Of a stretch of 64,000 nucleotides of DNA, positions 6,808 to 15,685 are shown piece by piece. A model generated the notes under the pieces. That model was not told the DNA's origin. It saw only the letters and a list, made by a program, of their open reading frames with translations, and searched no databases. How positions within the stretch are numbered: the stretch's first letter is position 1; each line of letters begins with the position of its first letter. Source of the DNA: Desulfobotulus pelophilus (GTDB lineage Bacteria; Desulfobacterota; Desulfobacteria; Desulfobacterales; ASO4-4); assembly GCF_026155325.1 (NCBI RefSeq), contig NZ_JAPFPW010000015.1, positions 19,386 to 83,385 on the forward strand, written 5' to 3'. The position numbers and the translations under genes were made by a program.

Positions 6808-9465
6808 ATGTGGGGAATGCGCAAAGTGAGAACAAAAAAAAGAGCATTGTTGGCAGGAATTCTGGTGGCTGGCTTACTGGCGGCCTGTACTCCCAGTTCA
6901 GGAACACAGGAAATAAAAGATAGTGAAAGGGACGTGGACGTCAACCGGATAGAGCGTATTTATCTGGAACGTGAGGGGGAGACCACCAGCCTTGTGGTAC
7001 TGGCAAAGGAGCATCTTGCCTATACAGCCGTTAAGGAACAGGATCCCGCAGGTTTGCGCCTGTATTTTCCGGATACAATACTGACTTCGGACGCACTGCC
7101 TGAAAAAAGATCCGGAGGAGCTGTTCTGTCTTTTTCCGCAGACACGATTTCTGAAACGGAAACAAGGCTGGTCCTTGTTCTCCGGGAAGATCTTCCCTAT
7201 GAGGTCAAACCTGAAGGGGAAGCGGGTATCCGTATTCTGCTGGCTGGTTTGGGGGAAAAAGAGAAAAAGAGTTCCGGTTGGGACATTCAAGGTAAAAACT
7301 CTTCGGATGGCGTACTTCTGTCATCAGAGAGCAGGGAAAAGAAGGCTGGACAACGGCCGGAGCTTGTAGATGTGAGGGCACATGTCGTGGAGACCGGTGT
7401 ACGGCTGGAGATTCTTGCCAGCGATACTCTGAAGGATGTCCATGCCTTTACCGTTGAAAATCCCCCCAGGATAGTTCTCGATATAGCCGGACTGTCATCT
7501 CCGTTTAAAGGAGAACAGCGTCTGGGTGTTGATAGTTCATGGGTTCGTTCCGTGCGCCATTATGGGTATGCAGATAAAGTTCGTGTGGTGCTTGATACCC
7601 CCGAGGAAAGCCTGCATGCTTATGAAGCCCGCTCCGTACCGGGTGGCTATGAAGTGTTTGTGGCCAGTAGCCGATCCGCAGCTGGCGAAAAAAAACGGGA
7701 AGTTCAAAGAGGCTCTGCTGTTATAAAAGATATTGGCTTTACGGCTCTTCCTGAAGGTCGTTCTCAGATTTTTATTGAGACGGATCGTCCGGTTATCCAT
7801 GAGGTGATTAGTGAAAGCCAGACACGTTTACGACTCTCCCTTGATAATACGAGGTTGCCGGAACACCATGAACGGCCTTTGGTTACGACTCGTTTTGAAA
7901 GTGCTCTGGATCAGGTGGTTCCCAAATCCGGTCCGGGTAATAAAACGACCTTTGTTATGGATATGAGGGAGCCCGTTGCGTATGTACTGAATCCTTCAGG
8001 AAATCGCATTGAGCTGCGCTTTGAGGCCAGCAGTATCGGACCAAGACCCATAGAAGGTTCTTTTGAAGCAAAAGGCAGCAGCGGCGATACCGGAAGGCCG
8101 ATTGCAACAGGTTCTTTTGTGGTTGCAGCTTCCTCTGAGGTCATGAAAGAAGAGAAGAAAGTTTCTCCTTCTCCGGCAAGAGACAGCCGGCAGAGCGGCA
8201 GTGCTTCGTCTGGGAAGGTTTTTACGGGAACCCCTATTTCCATTGACTTTTATGAGACTGATATAAGAAATGTTTTCAGGATTTTGCAGCATGTAAGTGG
8301 TCAAAATTTTGCCATTGACAGTGACGTGGCAGGCAGAGTGACCATGAGTCTTGAGCACCCTGTTCCTTGGGACCAGATTCTCGATCTTGTTTTGCGTATG
8401 AATGGTCTGGGGATGGTGGAAGAAGGAAGTATTATACGGGTTGCTGCCATGACCACTCTGCGCAGGGAAGAGGGGCTCCGGCAGGAGGTTCTTCGGGCAA
8501 GGCAGGAAAATGAACGGAGAGAAAGTGATCTGGCTCCTTTGATGACGGAGTATATTCTGATCAATTACTCCAACGTAAGCTCGGAGGTGATTCCCCATGT
8601 GCAGAATATCCTGACAGAGCGGGGACGGGTCAGTGCGGATGCCCGCAATAACCAGCTGATTATTACGGATACGGCAGAGGCCATTGCCAATGCGAAAACC
8701 ATTATCAGCCGCATCGATAAAATTACGCCTCAGGTTGTCATTGAAGCACGGATTGTGGAAGCCAGTGACGAATTTGCGCGGGCCTTGGGAGCGGAATGGC
8801 AGGCAAGTACGGGCGGGTCGGATCGTAACCCCTATGCCACGGTGCCATCCGGTACCCTCGGTGGGCAGTATGGATATAATGTTTCTTTAAATACGCCCAC
8901 GGGTGCCGGTAATATCGGGCTGCATTTTGCCCGTATTGCCGGTACGCAGCTGGCTTTGAATGCCCGCCTGAATCTCAGTGAGCAGCGTGGTGAAACCAAG
9001 ATCGTTTCTTCTCCGAGAATCGTAACTCTGGATAACAAGACGGCTACCATCAATCAGGGGTATGAATATCCATATACAACCCGCAACAGTGATGGAGATG
9101 TGGTTACAGAGTTTAAGAATGTTGATTTGAAGCTGGAGGTTACTCCCCACGTAACGGCGGATAACCGTGTGGCTATGCGAGTGAACATTGATAAAAACGA
9201 TATCTATGTCATGACCGATGATGGCCCTGCCCTTCAGACGAAGAAGGTGGAAACGGAACTTCTTGTGAATGACGGGGATACCATTGTCATTGGTGGAGTT
9301 GTTCAGACAAGAAGTTCGCATTCTAATAACCGGATTCCATTTTTCCACAGAATTCCTCTCATTGGCTGGCTCTTTGAGTCGGTCAATCGTACTGAAAACA
9401 AATCTGAGTTGTTGATTTTTCTGACTCCGAGAATTGTGCAGCTGGAAAACACAAGAGAATTGTGA
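6808..9465 (+). CDS. pilQ: Type IV pilus outer-membrane secretin PilQ
   Basis: The 885-residue product starts with a signal peptide and a lipobox-like AGLLAAC (Cys27). Three AMIN-type repeats lie near 50-95, 187-232 (VENPPRIVLDIAGL) and 305-350. An STN/secretin N0 domain is at about 475-545, a NolW-type N1 domain at 585-640, and the C-terminal secretin gate/barrel starts near 730 (ETKIVSSPRIVTLDNKTA) and includes LLVNDGDTIVIGGVV and HRIPLIGWLF. It forms the pore through which the pilus crosses the outer membrane. Three AMIN modules is on the high side. An alternative start (ATG 6817) is possible. A strong terminator follows. Confidence 0.95.
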   Translation: MWGMRKVRTKKRALLAGILVAGLLAACTPSSGTQEIKDSERDVDVNRIERIYLEREGETTSLVVLAKEHLAYTAVKEQDPAGLRLYFPDTILTSDALPEKRSGGAVLSFSADTISETETRLVLVLREDLPYEVKPEGEAGIRILLAGLGEKEKKSSGWDIQGKNSSDGVLLSSESREKKAGQRPELVDVRAHVVETGVRLEILASDTLKDVHAFTVENPPRIVLDIAGLSSPFKGEQRLGVDSSWVRSVRHYGYADKVRVVLDTPEESLHAYEARSVPGGYEVFVASSRSAAGEKKREVQRGSAVIKDIGFTALPEGRSQIFIETDRPVIHEVISESQTRLRLSLDNTRLPEHHERPLVTTRFESALDQVVPKSGPGNKTTFVMDMREPVAYVLNPSGNRIELRFEASSIGPRPIEGSFEAKGSSGDTGRPIATGSFVVAASSEVMKEEKKVSPSPARDSRQSGSASSGKVFTGTPISIDFYETDIRNVFRILQHVSGQNFAIDSDVAGRVTMSLEHPVPWDQILDLVLRMNGLGMVEEGSIIRVAAMTTLRREEGLRQEVLRARQENERRESDLAPLMTEYILINYSNVSSEVIPHVQNILTERGRVSADARNNQLIITDTAEAIANAKTIISRIDKITPQVVIEARIVEASDEFARALGAEWQASTGGSDRNPYATVPSGTLGGQYGYNVSLNTPTGAGNIGLHFARIAGTQLALNARLNLSEQRGETKIVSSPRIVTLDNKTATINQGYEYPYTTRNSDGDVVTEFKNVDLKLEVTPHVTADNRVAMRVNIDKNDIYVMTDDGPALQTKKVETELLVNDGDTIVIGGVVQTRSSHSNNRIPFFHRIPLIGWLFESVNRTENKSELLIFLTPRIVQLENTREL

Positions 9466-9531
9466 TTGGTGAAGGCTACGGTTGGAATTTTTCCTCCAGC
9501 GCTGGATTGAGAGTCTGAAAGCTGGGTTTGA

Positions 9532-9568
9532 AGGGGTCTTTCGATGTATACGGAAGACCCCTTTTTTT
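9532..9568 (+). terminator. Intrinsic terminator of pilMNOPQ
   Basis: Arms AGGGGTCTT (9532-9540) and AAGACCCCT (9554-9562) are perfect and run into a T7 tract. It lies 66 bases after the pilQ stop. Confidence 0.9.
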
Positions 9569-9594
9569 GAAGATTTTTTTTGACGGCAGGTAAT

Positions 9595-9621
9595 AAAAAA
9601 GGGAAAGACCGTGTCTTTCCC
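9595..9621 (-). terminator. Intrinsic terminator of the acyl-CoA dehydrogenase gene
   Basis: The stem GGGAAAGAC/GTCTTTCCC (9601-9609 and 9613-9621) has a 3-base loop. On the minus strand it is followed by six T residues. A second hairpin, with arms CAGTGGCC and GGCCACTG around 9635-9665, lies between it and the stop codon. Confidence 0.85.
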
Positions 9622-9676
9622 TTCTCTTTGCGGACAGTGGCCTCCTCCCAAAGAGTTGGCCACTGGTTTGTTTGGA

Positions 9677-11497
9677 TTAACCTACAAATGCTTCTTCAGG
9701 TATTTCCATGATGGCTCCGGTGAGATTTTTCACAGAGTCCATTTTGCCCATGGCGGTGGGCAGCAGCTGCTCATAGAAGTACTTGGCAGTTGCGATCTGA
9801 CCTTCGTAGAAGGGCTTGTCTTTTTTCTTGGCACCTTCAACGGCTTTCTTCGCTGCGGCTGCACGTTCGGCCCATGCCCATGCCATGACAAGATCACCGG
9901 CCACTTCAAGGAAGGGCGTGGCAGAAGCAAAGGCGTCCAGAGCTTTTTCACTCATGGCGGCAGCGCCAAGGGTCATGGCAACTTCGCCCAGCTTGTTCAG
10001 TGCGGCCTGAAGGCTGTCTGCGATTTTTTCCAGACCGGCTTCACGGGCTTTGGCAACGGTTGCATTGACTTCACCCATGAGGTCCATGATGGGCTTACCT
10101 TTGCGCATGCCGAGTTTACGGCCAAGAAGGTCCATGGCCTGGATGCCGTTTGTGCCTTCATAGATGGCGGTGATTTTGGCATCTCTGTAGTGCTGGGCCT
10201 GGGGATATTCTTCTATGAAGCCGTAGCCGCCGTATACCTGAATACCAGTGGAGGCCACTTCAACGGCTTTGTCAGTGCAGTAGGACTTGGCAATGGGGGT
10301 CAGGATTTCAATCAGCCCTTCCCATTTGTTTTTCTCATCTTCGCTTTCCGTAACCGTTGCTTTGTCAAAGCAGCTGTTCAGGAAGTAAACAAGGAAGCGG
10401 CATCCTTCCACATAGGCTTTCATGGACATAAGCATACGGCGGACATCTGGATGCTGAATGATGGGGACACCCGTAAGGTCGCCTTCAAGGACGGCTTTCA
10501 TCAGGTTGGGACCCTGAATACGCTCTTTGGCGTACTGGATGGCGTTGCAGTAGGAGGCAGTGGCAAAGCCAAGGCCCTGCATGGCCACACCCTGACGGGC
10601 TTCGTTCATCATGAGGAACATGTACTTCATGCCCTTGTTGGGCTCACCGATAAGCTCGCCGATGCAGTTGTCCTTGGAGCCGAAGGCCAGGGTGCAGGTG
10701 GCGTTACCATGGATACCCATTTTTTCTTCGATACCAACGGTTTCCACATCGTTGAATTCGCCCATGGTGCCGTCGTCGTTCACTCTATACTTGGGAACGA
10801 GGAAGAGAGAGATACCTTTGGTACCGGCAGGAGCACCTTCTATGCGTGCGAGAACGGGGTGAACCATATTTTCTACAAGGTCAGAATCACCACCGGAGAT
10901 GAATATCTTGTTGCCTTTGATCTTGTAGGTTCCATCTCCCTGAGGAACGGCAATGGTTTCAAGGGCACCGACGTCGGATCCGGCTACAGCTTCGGTGAGG
11001 CACATGGTGCCGCCCCATTTGCCGGTAAAGATGTTTTTTACATAAAGCTGCTTCTGTTTTTCCGTGCCGAAGGTGGCAAGGATATTGCCGCATCCATGGG
11101 TCAGGCCGGGGTACATCATGAAGGAGCAGTTGGCGGAAGTGAAATATTCACCAGCAGCCATGGCCAGAAGATGGGGCATGCCCTGACCACCGAATTCGGG
11201 ATCATCGCACATGGCCAGCCACTGGCCTTCACAGAAGAGTTTGTAGGGTTTGTGGAATGAGGGTGGAACTTTAACCTGGCCGTTTTCAAGTTTTACGGCA
11301 TCGGGATGCCCGTTTTCTTTATCTGCCATTTTGTTGGTGGGCAGAATTTCCTTAATGGCGAGGTTTCTGGCCTCGGTAATGATCATGTCGCAGGTTTTTT
11401 TGTTAAAATCTGCAAATTTTTCGTTTTTGCTGAACTCGCTTACATTAAAAACTTCATGCAGCAAAAAATCTTGATCTCTGCGTTCAATAAGTGGCAT
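9677..11497 (-). CDS. Large-type acyl-CoA dehydrogenase
   Basis: At 606 residues this is the long acyl-CoA dehydrogenase class, with a C-terminal extension of about 150 residues, as in enzymes annotated for 3-methylmercaptopropionyl-CoA or medium/long acyl-CoA. FAD-domain signatures TMCLTEAVAGSDVGAL (about 160-175) and YGGYGFIEEYPQAQHYRDAKI are clear. The candidate catalytic Glu (about 445) is in IYEGTNGIQAMDLLGRKLG. It introduces the 2,3-double bond of acyl-CoA and passes electrons to ETF in the cytoplasm. A Shine-Dalgarno AAGGAGAG precedes ATG 11497. The gene stands alone, with no etf genes in the window. Substrate cannot be read from sequence; the later fadBA-like genes support fatty-acid oxidation. 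Confidence 0.93.
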   Translation of the reverse strand: MPLIERRDQDFLLHEVFNVSEFSKNEKFADFNKKTCDMIITEARNLAIKEILPTNKMADKENGHPDAVKLENGQVKVPPSFHKPYKLFCEGQWLAMCDDPEFGGQGMPHLLAMAAGEYFTSANCSFMMYPGLTHGCGNILATFGTEKQKQLYVKNIFTGKWGGTMCLTEAVAGSDVGALETIAVPQGDGTYKIKGNKIFISGGDSDLVENMVHPVLARIEGAPAGTKGISLFLVPKYRVNDDGTMGEFNDVETVGIEEKMGIHGNATCTLAFGSKDNCIGELIGEPNKGMKYMFLMMNEARQGVAMQGLGFATASYCNAIQYAKERIQGPNLMKAVLEGDLTGVPIIQHPDVRRMLMSMKAYVEGCRFLVYFLNSCFDKATVTESEDEKNKWEGLIEILTPIAKSYCTDKAVEVASTGIQVYGGYGFIEEYPQAQHYRDAKITAIYEGTNGIQAMDLLGRKLGMRKGKPIMDLMGEVNATVAKAREAGLEKIADSLQAALNKLGEVAMTLGAAAMSEKALDAFASATPFLEVAGDLVMAWAWAERAAAAKKAVEGAKKKDKPFYEGQIATAKYFYEQLLPTAMGKMDSVKNLTGAIMEIPEEAFVG

Positions 11498-11966
11498 TTC
11501 CCATCTCTCCTTTTTGGTGTTTTGATGACTCCTGAACCTGGTGGCCGGGTGAAAAAATCACACGGCAGACACAGCTAGGCTGTGATAAAAACATGGTGTT
11601 ATAAGTATTTCTGTACTTTTGAAAAACTGGAGTCCACTTTTTCAGACATCCGGATGGAGCGAAGCAGGTATGCAATTCCTCTGCTGTGGGTCCATTCTGA
11701 GGTTTTAAGTTGATGTTCACCTCAATAAAGTCTCGATATTTGATCTTTTGCACGCATACTTTTAAATGAGGAGGATGTCAATGGTATATGAAGAACTTTT
11801 GTCCTCCTTTTGCGGTGCGTGCGTAACTTTTTGTTCATCCGGAGGCCTTTTTTGTAAAATCTGGAGCTCTTTGGCGAAAAAAAGTCTTTCCCCGTATCTC
11901 TTTTGTTTCTTGGTTTTTTTCGAGCAGGGGACCAGTTTTGTTTGTGGGTAAGCCTTTATGGAAAAG
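11498..11966. other. Intergenic region upstream of acyl-CoA dehydrogenase
   Basis: No gene is supported in these 469 bases. Open frames on either strand lack ribosome-binding sites. The right part lies downstream of tatA and the left part should carry the acyl-CoA dehydrogenase promoter on the minus strand. I see no clear hairpin terminator for tatA. Confidence 0.5.
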
Positions 11967-12155
11967 TCATTCCGGGTCTTTTTCCTGGGTAGTGCTGATT
12001 TTTTCTTTGGTTTCCGAATCGCTTCTGGAAGCATTTTTGAAATTCTGAATGGCTTTTCCGAGGCCGGATCCGATTTCAGGAAGTTTGGATGCACCAAATA
12101 CCACAAGCACAATGACAAGGATAATAATCAGTTCCGGTATGCCGATGCCGAACAT
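11967..12155 (-). CDS. tatA: Twin-arginine translocase subunit TatA/TatE
   Basis: This 62-residue protein has the family plan: one N-terminal transmembrane helix ([20 protein letters not shown]), the hinge Gly and the amphipathic helix [19 protein letters not shown], then a charged tail. TatA oligomers form the pore that exports folded twin-arginine proteins such as cofactor-containing redox enzymes. It stands alone here, with no tatB or tatC beside it, as in many deltaproteobacteria. The promoter probably lies in the 299-base divergent gap shared with the MoxR gene. Confidence 0.95.
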   Translation of the reverse strand: MFGIGIPELIIILVIVLVVFGASKLPEIGSGLGKAIQNFKNASRSDSETKEKISTTQEKDPE

Positions 12156-12217
12156 GGCAACTCCTCAAGTCTATGGTTTTTAAGCAAGAAATTTAATTTA
12201 TCAAGCATTAGGCAATA

Positions 12218-12270
12218 GCACCAAGTATGGATGGATGTCAATTGACAAAAAGGTAAAGACGCATAAGTAT
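12218..12270. promoter_or_regulatory. Candidate divergent promoters centred on TGTCAATTGACA
   Basis: A perfect 12-bp palindrome at 12236-12247 supplies a TTGACA -35 box on each strand. On the plus strand AAGTAT lies 17 bases on (12265-12270). On the minus strand CTATTG/TATTGC lies 17-18 bases on. The spacing fits sigma-70-type promoters for tatA (minus) and the MoxR gene (plus). A dimeric regulator binding the same palindrome would block both. Confidence 0.4.
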
Positions 12271-12454
12271 TGACCTGCAGGAAACCTTTGATCCATGGTA
12301 GAAAGCGGACAGAAGCCATAGGGCCTGTGCAGGAAAGCAGACCGGATTTTTTCTGTTGAGAGGGAGGTCACAGGCGATCTCTCCTACTTGGTAAAGAAAA
12401 CGCCTTTACCTCTTGGGCGTGGGAACAAAACGCAGGAATAAAAGGAGATGCGGG

Positions 12455-13306
12455 ATGAGTAAGATTTCCGGTGTACAGTTTACCGGTGCCCAGCGATATG
12501 TGCTGGATGATGAATTGGCGAGTATTGTTAATATTTCCATGGCTCTGGAAATGCCGCTCCTGTTGAAGGGAGAGCCGGGTACAGGAAAGACCATGCTGGC
12601 CCATGCCATAGCCGACAGTCTGGGAATGCCCCTGATTATTCTGAATGTAAAGTCCAGTATGAAGCTGATTGATGCCCTGTATCAGTATGATACGCTGACT
12701 CGTTTGAACGATAGCCGTTTTGGGGATTCTACCCGTAATGTCAGCAATATTCGTGAGTATATCCGGATGGGCAAGATAGGGCAGGCCTTTACAGCGGATA
12801 AGAGGGTGGTTCTTTTAATTGATGAAATTGACAAGGCGGATACGGATTTTCAGGATGATATGCTGGATGTGCTGGACCAGATGCAGTTTGATATTATGGA
12901 AGTGGATGAGACCGTACAGGCAAGACACAGGCCGGTAATCATTATCACATCCAATGCCAAAAAAGATTTATCCGATCCCTTTCTCGGGCGCTGTAACTTT
13001 CACCATATTGCTTTCCCTGACCCGAAAATGATGCGTCGCATAATTGATGTGCATTTCCCAACCATAGATAGAAAACTGGCGGAAAGCGCCATAGATACTT
13101 TCTACAAGCTCAGAGACCTGGACGGTATGGAGAAAAGGCCTGCCACACGGGAGCTGATTAACTGGATGCGTGCACTGGATGCAGATCCTGATTTCAAGTC
13201 TGCGGACCTTGTTAAGGGTCAGGTACCTTTTTTAGGGGTTCTGTTTAAAAAAAGCCCTGATTATGAGCGGGTTACACGTCTTGTCACCCGCCGGAGGGGC
13301 ATCTGA
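12455..13306 (+). CDS. MoxR-type AAA+ ATPase
   Basis: The start is set at ATG 12455, preceded 7 bases away by AAAGGAG; an upstream in-frame codon has no such site. The 283-residue product has Walker A GEPGTGKT (about 31-38), Walker B VVLLIDEIDKAD, sensor-1 ITSNAKKDLSDPFLGRC and sensor-2-like PATRELINWMRAL. MoxR ATPases act with VWA partners as chaperone or metal-insertion machines. The next gene, 44 bases downstream, encodes a VWA protein, so the two should work together. The client protein is unknown, as no obvious metalloenzyme is adjacent. Confidence 0.9.
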   Translation: MSKISGVQFTGAQRYVLDDELASIVNISMALEMPLLLKGEPGTGKTMLAHAIADSLGMPLIILNVKSSMKLIDALYQYDTLTRLNDSRFGDSTRNVSNIREYIRMGKIGQAFTADKRVVLLIDEIDKADTDFQDDMLDVLDQMQFDIMEVDETVQARHRPVIIITSNAKKDLSDPFLGRCNFHHIAFPDPKMMRRIIDVHFPTIDRKLAESAIDTFYKLRDLDGMEKRPATRELINWMRALDADPDFKSADLVKGQVPFLGVLFKKSPDYERVTRLVTRRRGI

Positions 13307-13350
13307 AACCCTGGATGCGGAACCGTACTTTTTCCTGAAGGAATGTTTCC

Positions 13351-14544
13351 ATGTTTGTTGCATTTTTTTATCTTCTCAAGAATGTCGGTATCCCGGTGAG
13401 TCCCACGGCTTTTCTTACGCTGCACAGGGCCATGAATCTGGGACTGATCCGTTCTCTGGATGACTTTTACATTGCTTCCCGTACCATACTTGTGAAGAGT
13501 GAGCGTCATTTTGATCTTTTTGATCAAGCGTTTGCGCATCATTTCGAAGGGGTGGAGCTTTCTGTGGAAGAAGGTTTTGAGATGGATGCGATCGCCCGTG
13601 GTCTTCTGGATGAGTGGCTTAAAAATCCCAAAGAGATTGCCAGGGCACTGGGGATAGATGAGAAAAAACTGGCCAGTCTCTCTCCCGATGAGCTGCTGGA
13701 GTATTTTAAGGAAAGGCTGAAGGATCAGACGGAGCGGCATGACGGGGGAAACCGTTGGATTGGTACGGGCGGAACGTCGCCTGTCGGTCACTCGGGGTAT
13801 CATCCCGAGGGAATGCGGGTAGGGGGTGTTTCCAGGAACAAATCTGCGGTGAAAGTGGCAGGGGAACGGCGGTATAAAGATTATTCGGCCAGTGGTCCTT
13901 TGACCCAGTCACAGGTGGGAGAAGCATTGAAGCGGTTGCGGAACATGGTTCCTGCCGGGCCGAAGGATCAAATTAATATTGATGCCACACTGAGGCAGAC
14001 TCTCAAAAATGGAGGAGAAATAGAAATACTTTTTGACCGAAGTCTGCGGGATCGCCTGAAGATTATGCTGTTCATCGATAATGGCGGCTGGTCCATGGAC
14101 CCTTACGTTGATGTGGTGCAGACCCTTTTCGACTATGCAAGATCGCAGTTCAAGGAAGTCCGGACCTTTTTCTTTCATAATACCGTTTACGATACCGTAT
14201 GGGAGGACCCTTCCCGATACAGAAAGCCGGTTCGGCTCTCCGATTTTGCCAGAAGAGATCCGGAAACCCGACTGATTTTTGTTGGCGATGCCAGTATGGC
14301 TCCCTACGAGCTGATGGCCCGTAACGGGGCTATCCATATGCAGGACAGGAGCGGTCGGCCCAGCATGGAGAATCTTACCTTTCTGGCGGAAATGTTCTCC
14401 CGCAGTGTCTGGCTGAATCCTGTGAATCCACGGATGTGGGGATATACAGCCACCATCAACCTTATCAGTCAGGTTTTTCCCATGTACCCCCTTTCATTGG
14501 ATGGTCTGGAGGAGGCAGTGACAAGGCTGATGCAGAGACAGTAG
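13351..14544 (+). CDS. VWA-domain protein, CoxE-like partner of the MoxR ATPase
   Basis: This 397-residue soluble protein has a helical N-terminal half (about 1-160), a Gly/Ser-rich middle (GGNRWIGTGGTSPVGHSGYH) and a von Willebrand A domain from about 230. The metal-binding site reads FIDNGGWSMDP, which departs from the usual DxSxS. Such VWA proteins team with MoxR ATPases to remodel or load cofactors into client enzymes. It follows the ATPase gene by 44 bases and a terminator comes 25 bases after the stop, giving a two-gene operon. Function beyond that pairing is not readable. Confidence 0.82.
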   Translation: MFVAFFYLLKNVGIPVSPTAFLTLHRAMNLGLIRSLDDFYIASRTILVKSERHFDLFDQAFAHHFEGVELSVEEGFEMDAIARGLLDEWLKNPKEIARALGIDEKKLASLSPDELLEYFKERLKDQTERHDGGNRWIGTGGTSPVGHSGYHPEGMRVGGVSRNKSAVKVAGERRYKDYSASGPLTQSQVGEALKRLRNMVPAGPKDQINIDATLRQTLKNGGEIEILFDRSLRDRLKIMLFIDNGGWSMDPYVDVVQTLFDYARSQFKEVRTFFFHNTVYDTVWEDPSRYRKPVRLSDFARRDPETRLIFVGDASMAPYELMARNGAIHMQDRSGRPSMENLTFLAEMFSRSVWLNPVNPRMWGYTATINLISQVFPMYPLSLDGLEEAVTRLMQRQ

Positions 14545-14568
14545 GCAAGGCAGAAAGGCAGGCTAAAG

Positions 14569-14588
14569 AGCCCCGGTTCGGGGCTTTT
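14569..14588. terminator. Bidirectional terminator between VWA gene and tatD
   Basis: AGCCCC (14569-14574) pairs with GGGGCT (14580-14585) around a 5-base loop. TTTT follows on the plus strand, and the minus strand has CTCTTT after the stem. It serves the convergent VWA and tatD genes. Confidence 0.75.
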
Positions 14589-14626
14589 CAGCGATGATGG
14601 CGGATGCGGGTTGTCTGTTGGATATC

Positions 14627-15427
14627 TCAGACAGGAATTTCTTCTGGCTGCACCCGGAAAAGTTCGCAGGTGTTCTGAAAGATGATTTCTGCCAGATCCG
14701 ATTCGGCAGCTTTCCGCACTTCGGCAAGGGTGCTGAGCACGGAAGGAACAAAGGCAGGTTCATTGCGCTTGTGGCGGTTCCGTTCCGGTGACGGGGTAAG
14801 GTAGGGGGCATCCGTTTCAATGAGGATGCCGTCATCAGGCAGCATACGTACCATAGATCGAAGGGATTCGCCTCGCTGTCTGTGGGTAAGGATTCCTGTG
14901 ATTCCGATGTGAAGCCCGAGGTCCAGATAGGCTTTCATTTCTTCAAGGTTACCGGAAAAACAGTGCACAACCCCTGAAAGACCGGAAGGTGCCATGTGGC
15001 GTAGCATGGAAAGGAGTCTGCCTTTGGAATCCCTTTCGTGGAAAATAATGGGAAGCCTGAGGGCAAGGGCGGCATCTATCTGGGCTTCCAGCCATTTTTC
15101 CTGCACATCCATGGGAGAATGCATGCGGTTGAAATCCAGCCCACATTCCCCCCAGGCACGGACTTTTGGGTGCCTGGCCAGGGAGCTTAGGGCGCTGATA
15201 ATACTGCCGTTACAACTTTCACTGTCATGGGGGTGGATGCCGGTACTGGCAAACAGGCCTTCATGGGTTTCACAGAGGGCAATGGCCTGTCTGGATCGCT
15301 CGAGGGTGATTCCTGCGATCATCATGCACAGAACATTGGCTTTTCGGGCTCTTTCGAGCATGTGATCCCTGTCCTGGCCAAAGGCCCTTTCGTCTTCAAT
15401 GTGGCAGTGGCTGTCGAAAAAACGCAT
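14627..15427 (-). CDS. tatD: TatD family metal-dependent hydrolase/DNase
   Basis: The start is placed at ATG 15427, so the protein opens with MRFFDSHCHIEDERAF, giving the HxH metal ligands right after the start as in the family; upstream in-frame codons would add a non-homologous tail. The 266-residue TIM-barrel protein also has TGIHPHDS, WGECGLDFNR, IIFHERDS, GVVHCFSG and LIETDAPYLTP, supplying the remaining His, Glu and Asp ligands. TatD proteins are 3'-5' exonuclease or D-aminoacyl-tRNA deacylase-like hydrolases; despite the name they are not needed for Tat export. Confidence 0.94.
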   Translation of the reverse strand: MRFFDSHCHIEDERAFGQDRDHMLERARKANVLCMMIAGITLERSRQAIALCETHEGLFASTGIHPHDSESCNGSIISALSSLARHPKVRAWGECGLDFNRMHSPMDVQEKWLEAQIDAALALRLPIIFHERDSKGRLLSMLRHMAPSGLSGVVHCFSGNLEEMKAYLDLGLHIGITGILTHRQRGESLRSMVRMLPDDGILIETDAPYLTPSPERNRHKRNEPAFVPSVLSTLAEVRKAAESDLAEIIFQNTCELFRVQPEEIPV

Positions 15428-15685
15428 GGTAGTTTTCCTTATTTTCTTAAAAAAATGGCAGAAGCCATGATTTCCTTCCGGCTTTGTAACATTGCTTTGA
15501 AAAGAGGGCAAATGTATAAAAAAGTGTTGAGGCCTCTGTTTTTTCGGTGGCATCAGGAGTGTAGGGAAAGGATATGCGCTTGTTTTTTTATTCAACACAT
15601 GTTTACTTATCCGGACTGAAGCTTGCTTTCTGAAAATTCTGCGTTTATGTATGGTATCCTTGGTAAAAATCGTAGAGGAGGAACC

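Noticed and set aside
9611..11260. A 549-codon open frame antisense to the acyl-CoA dehydrogenase
   Set aside because: Shadow of a clearly conserved gene, with no domain and no ribosome-binding site.
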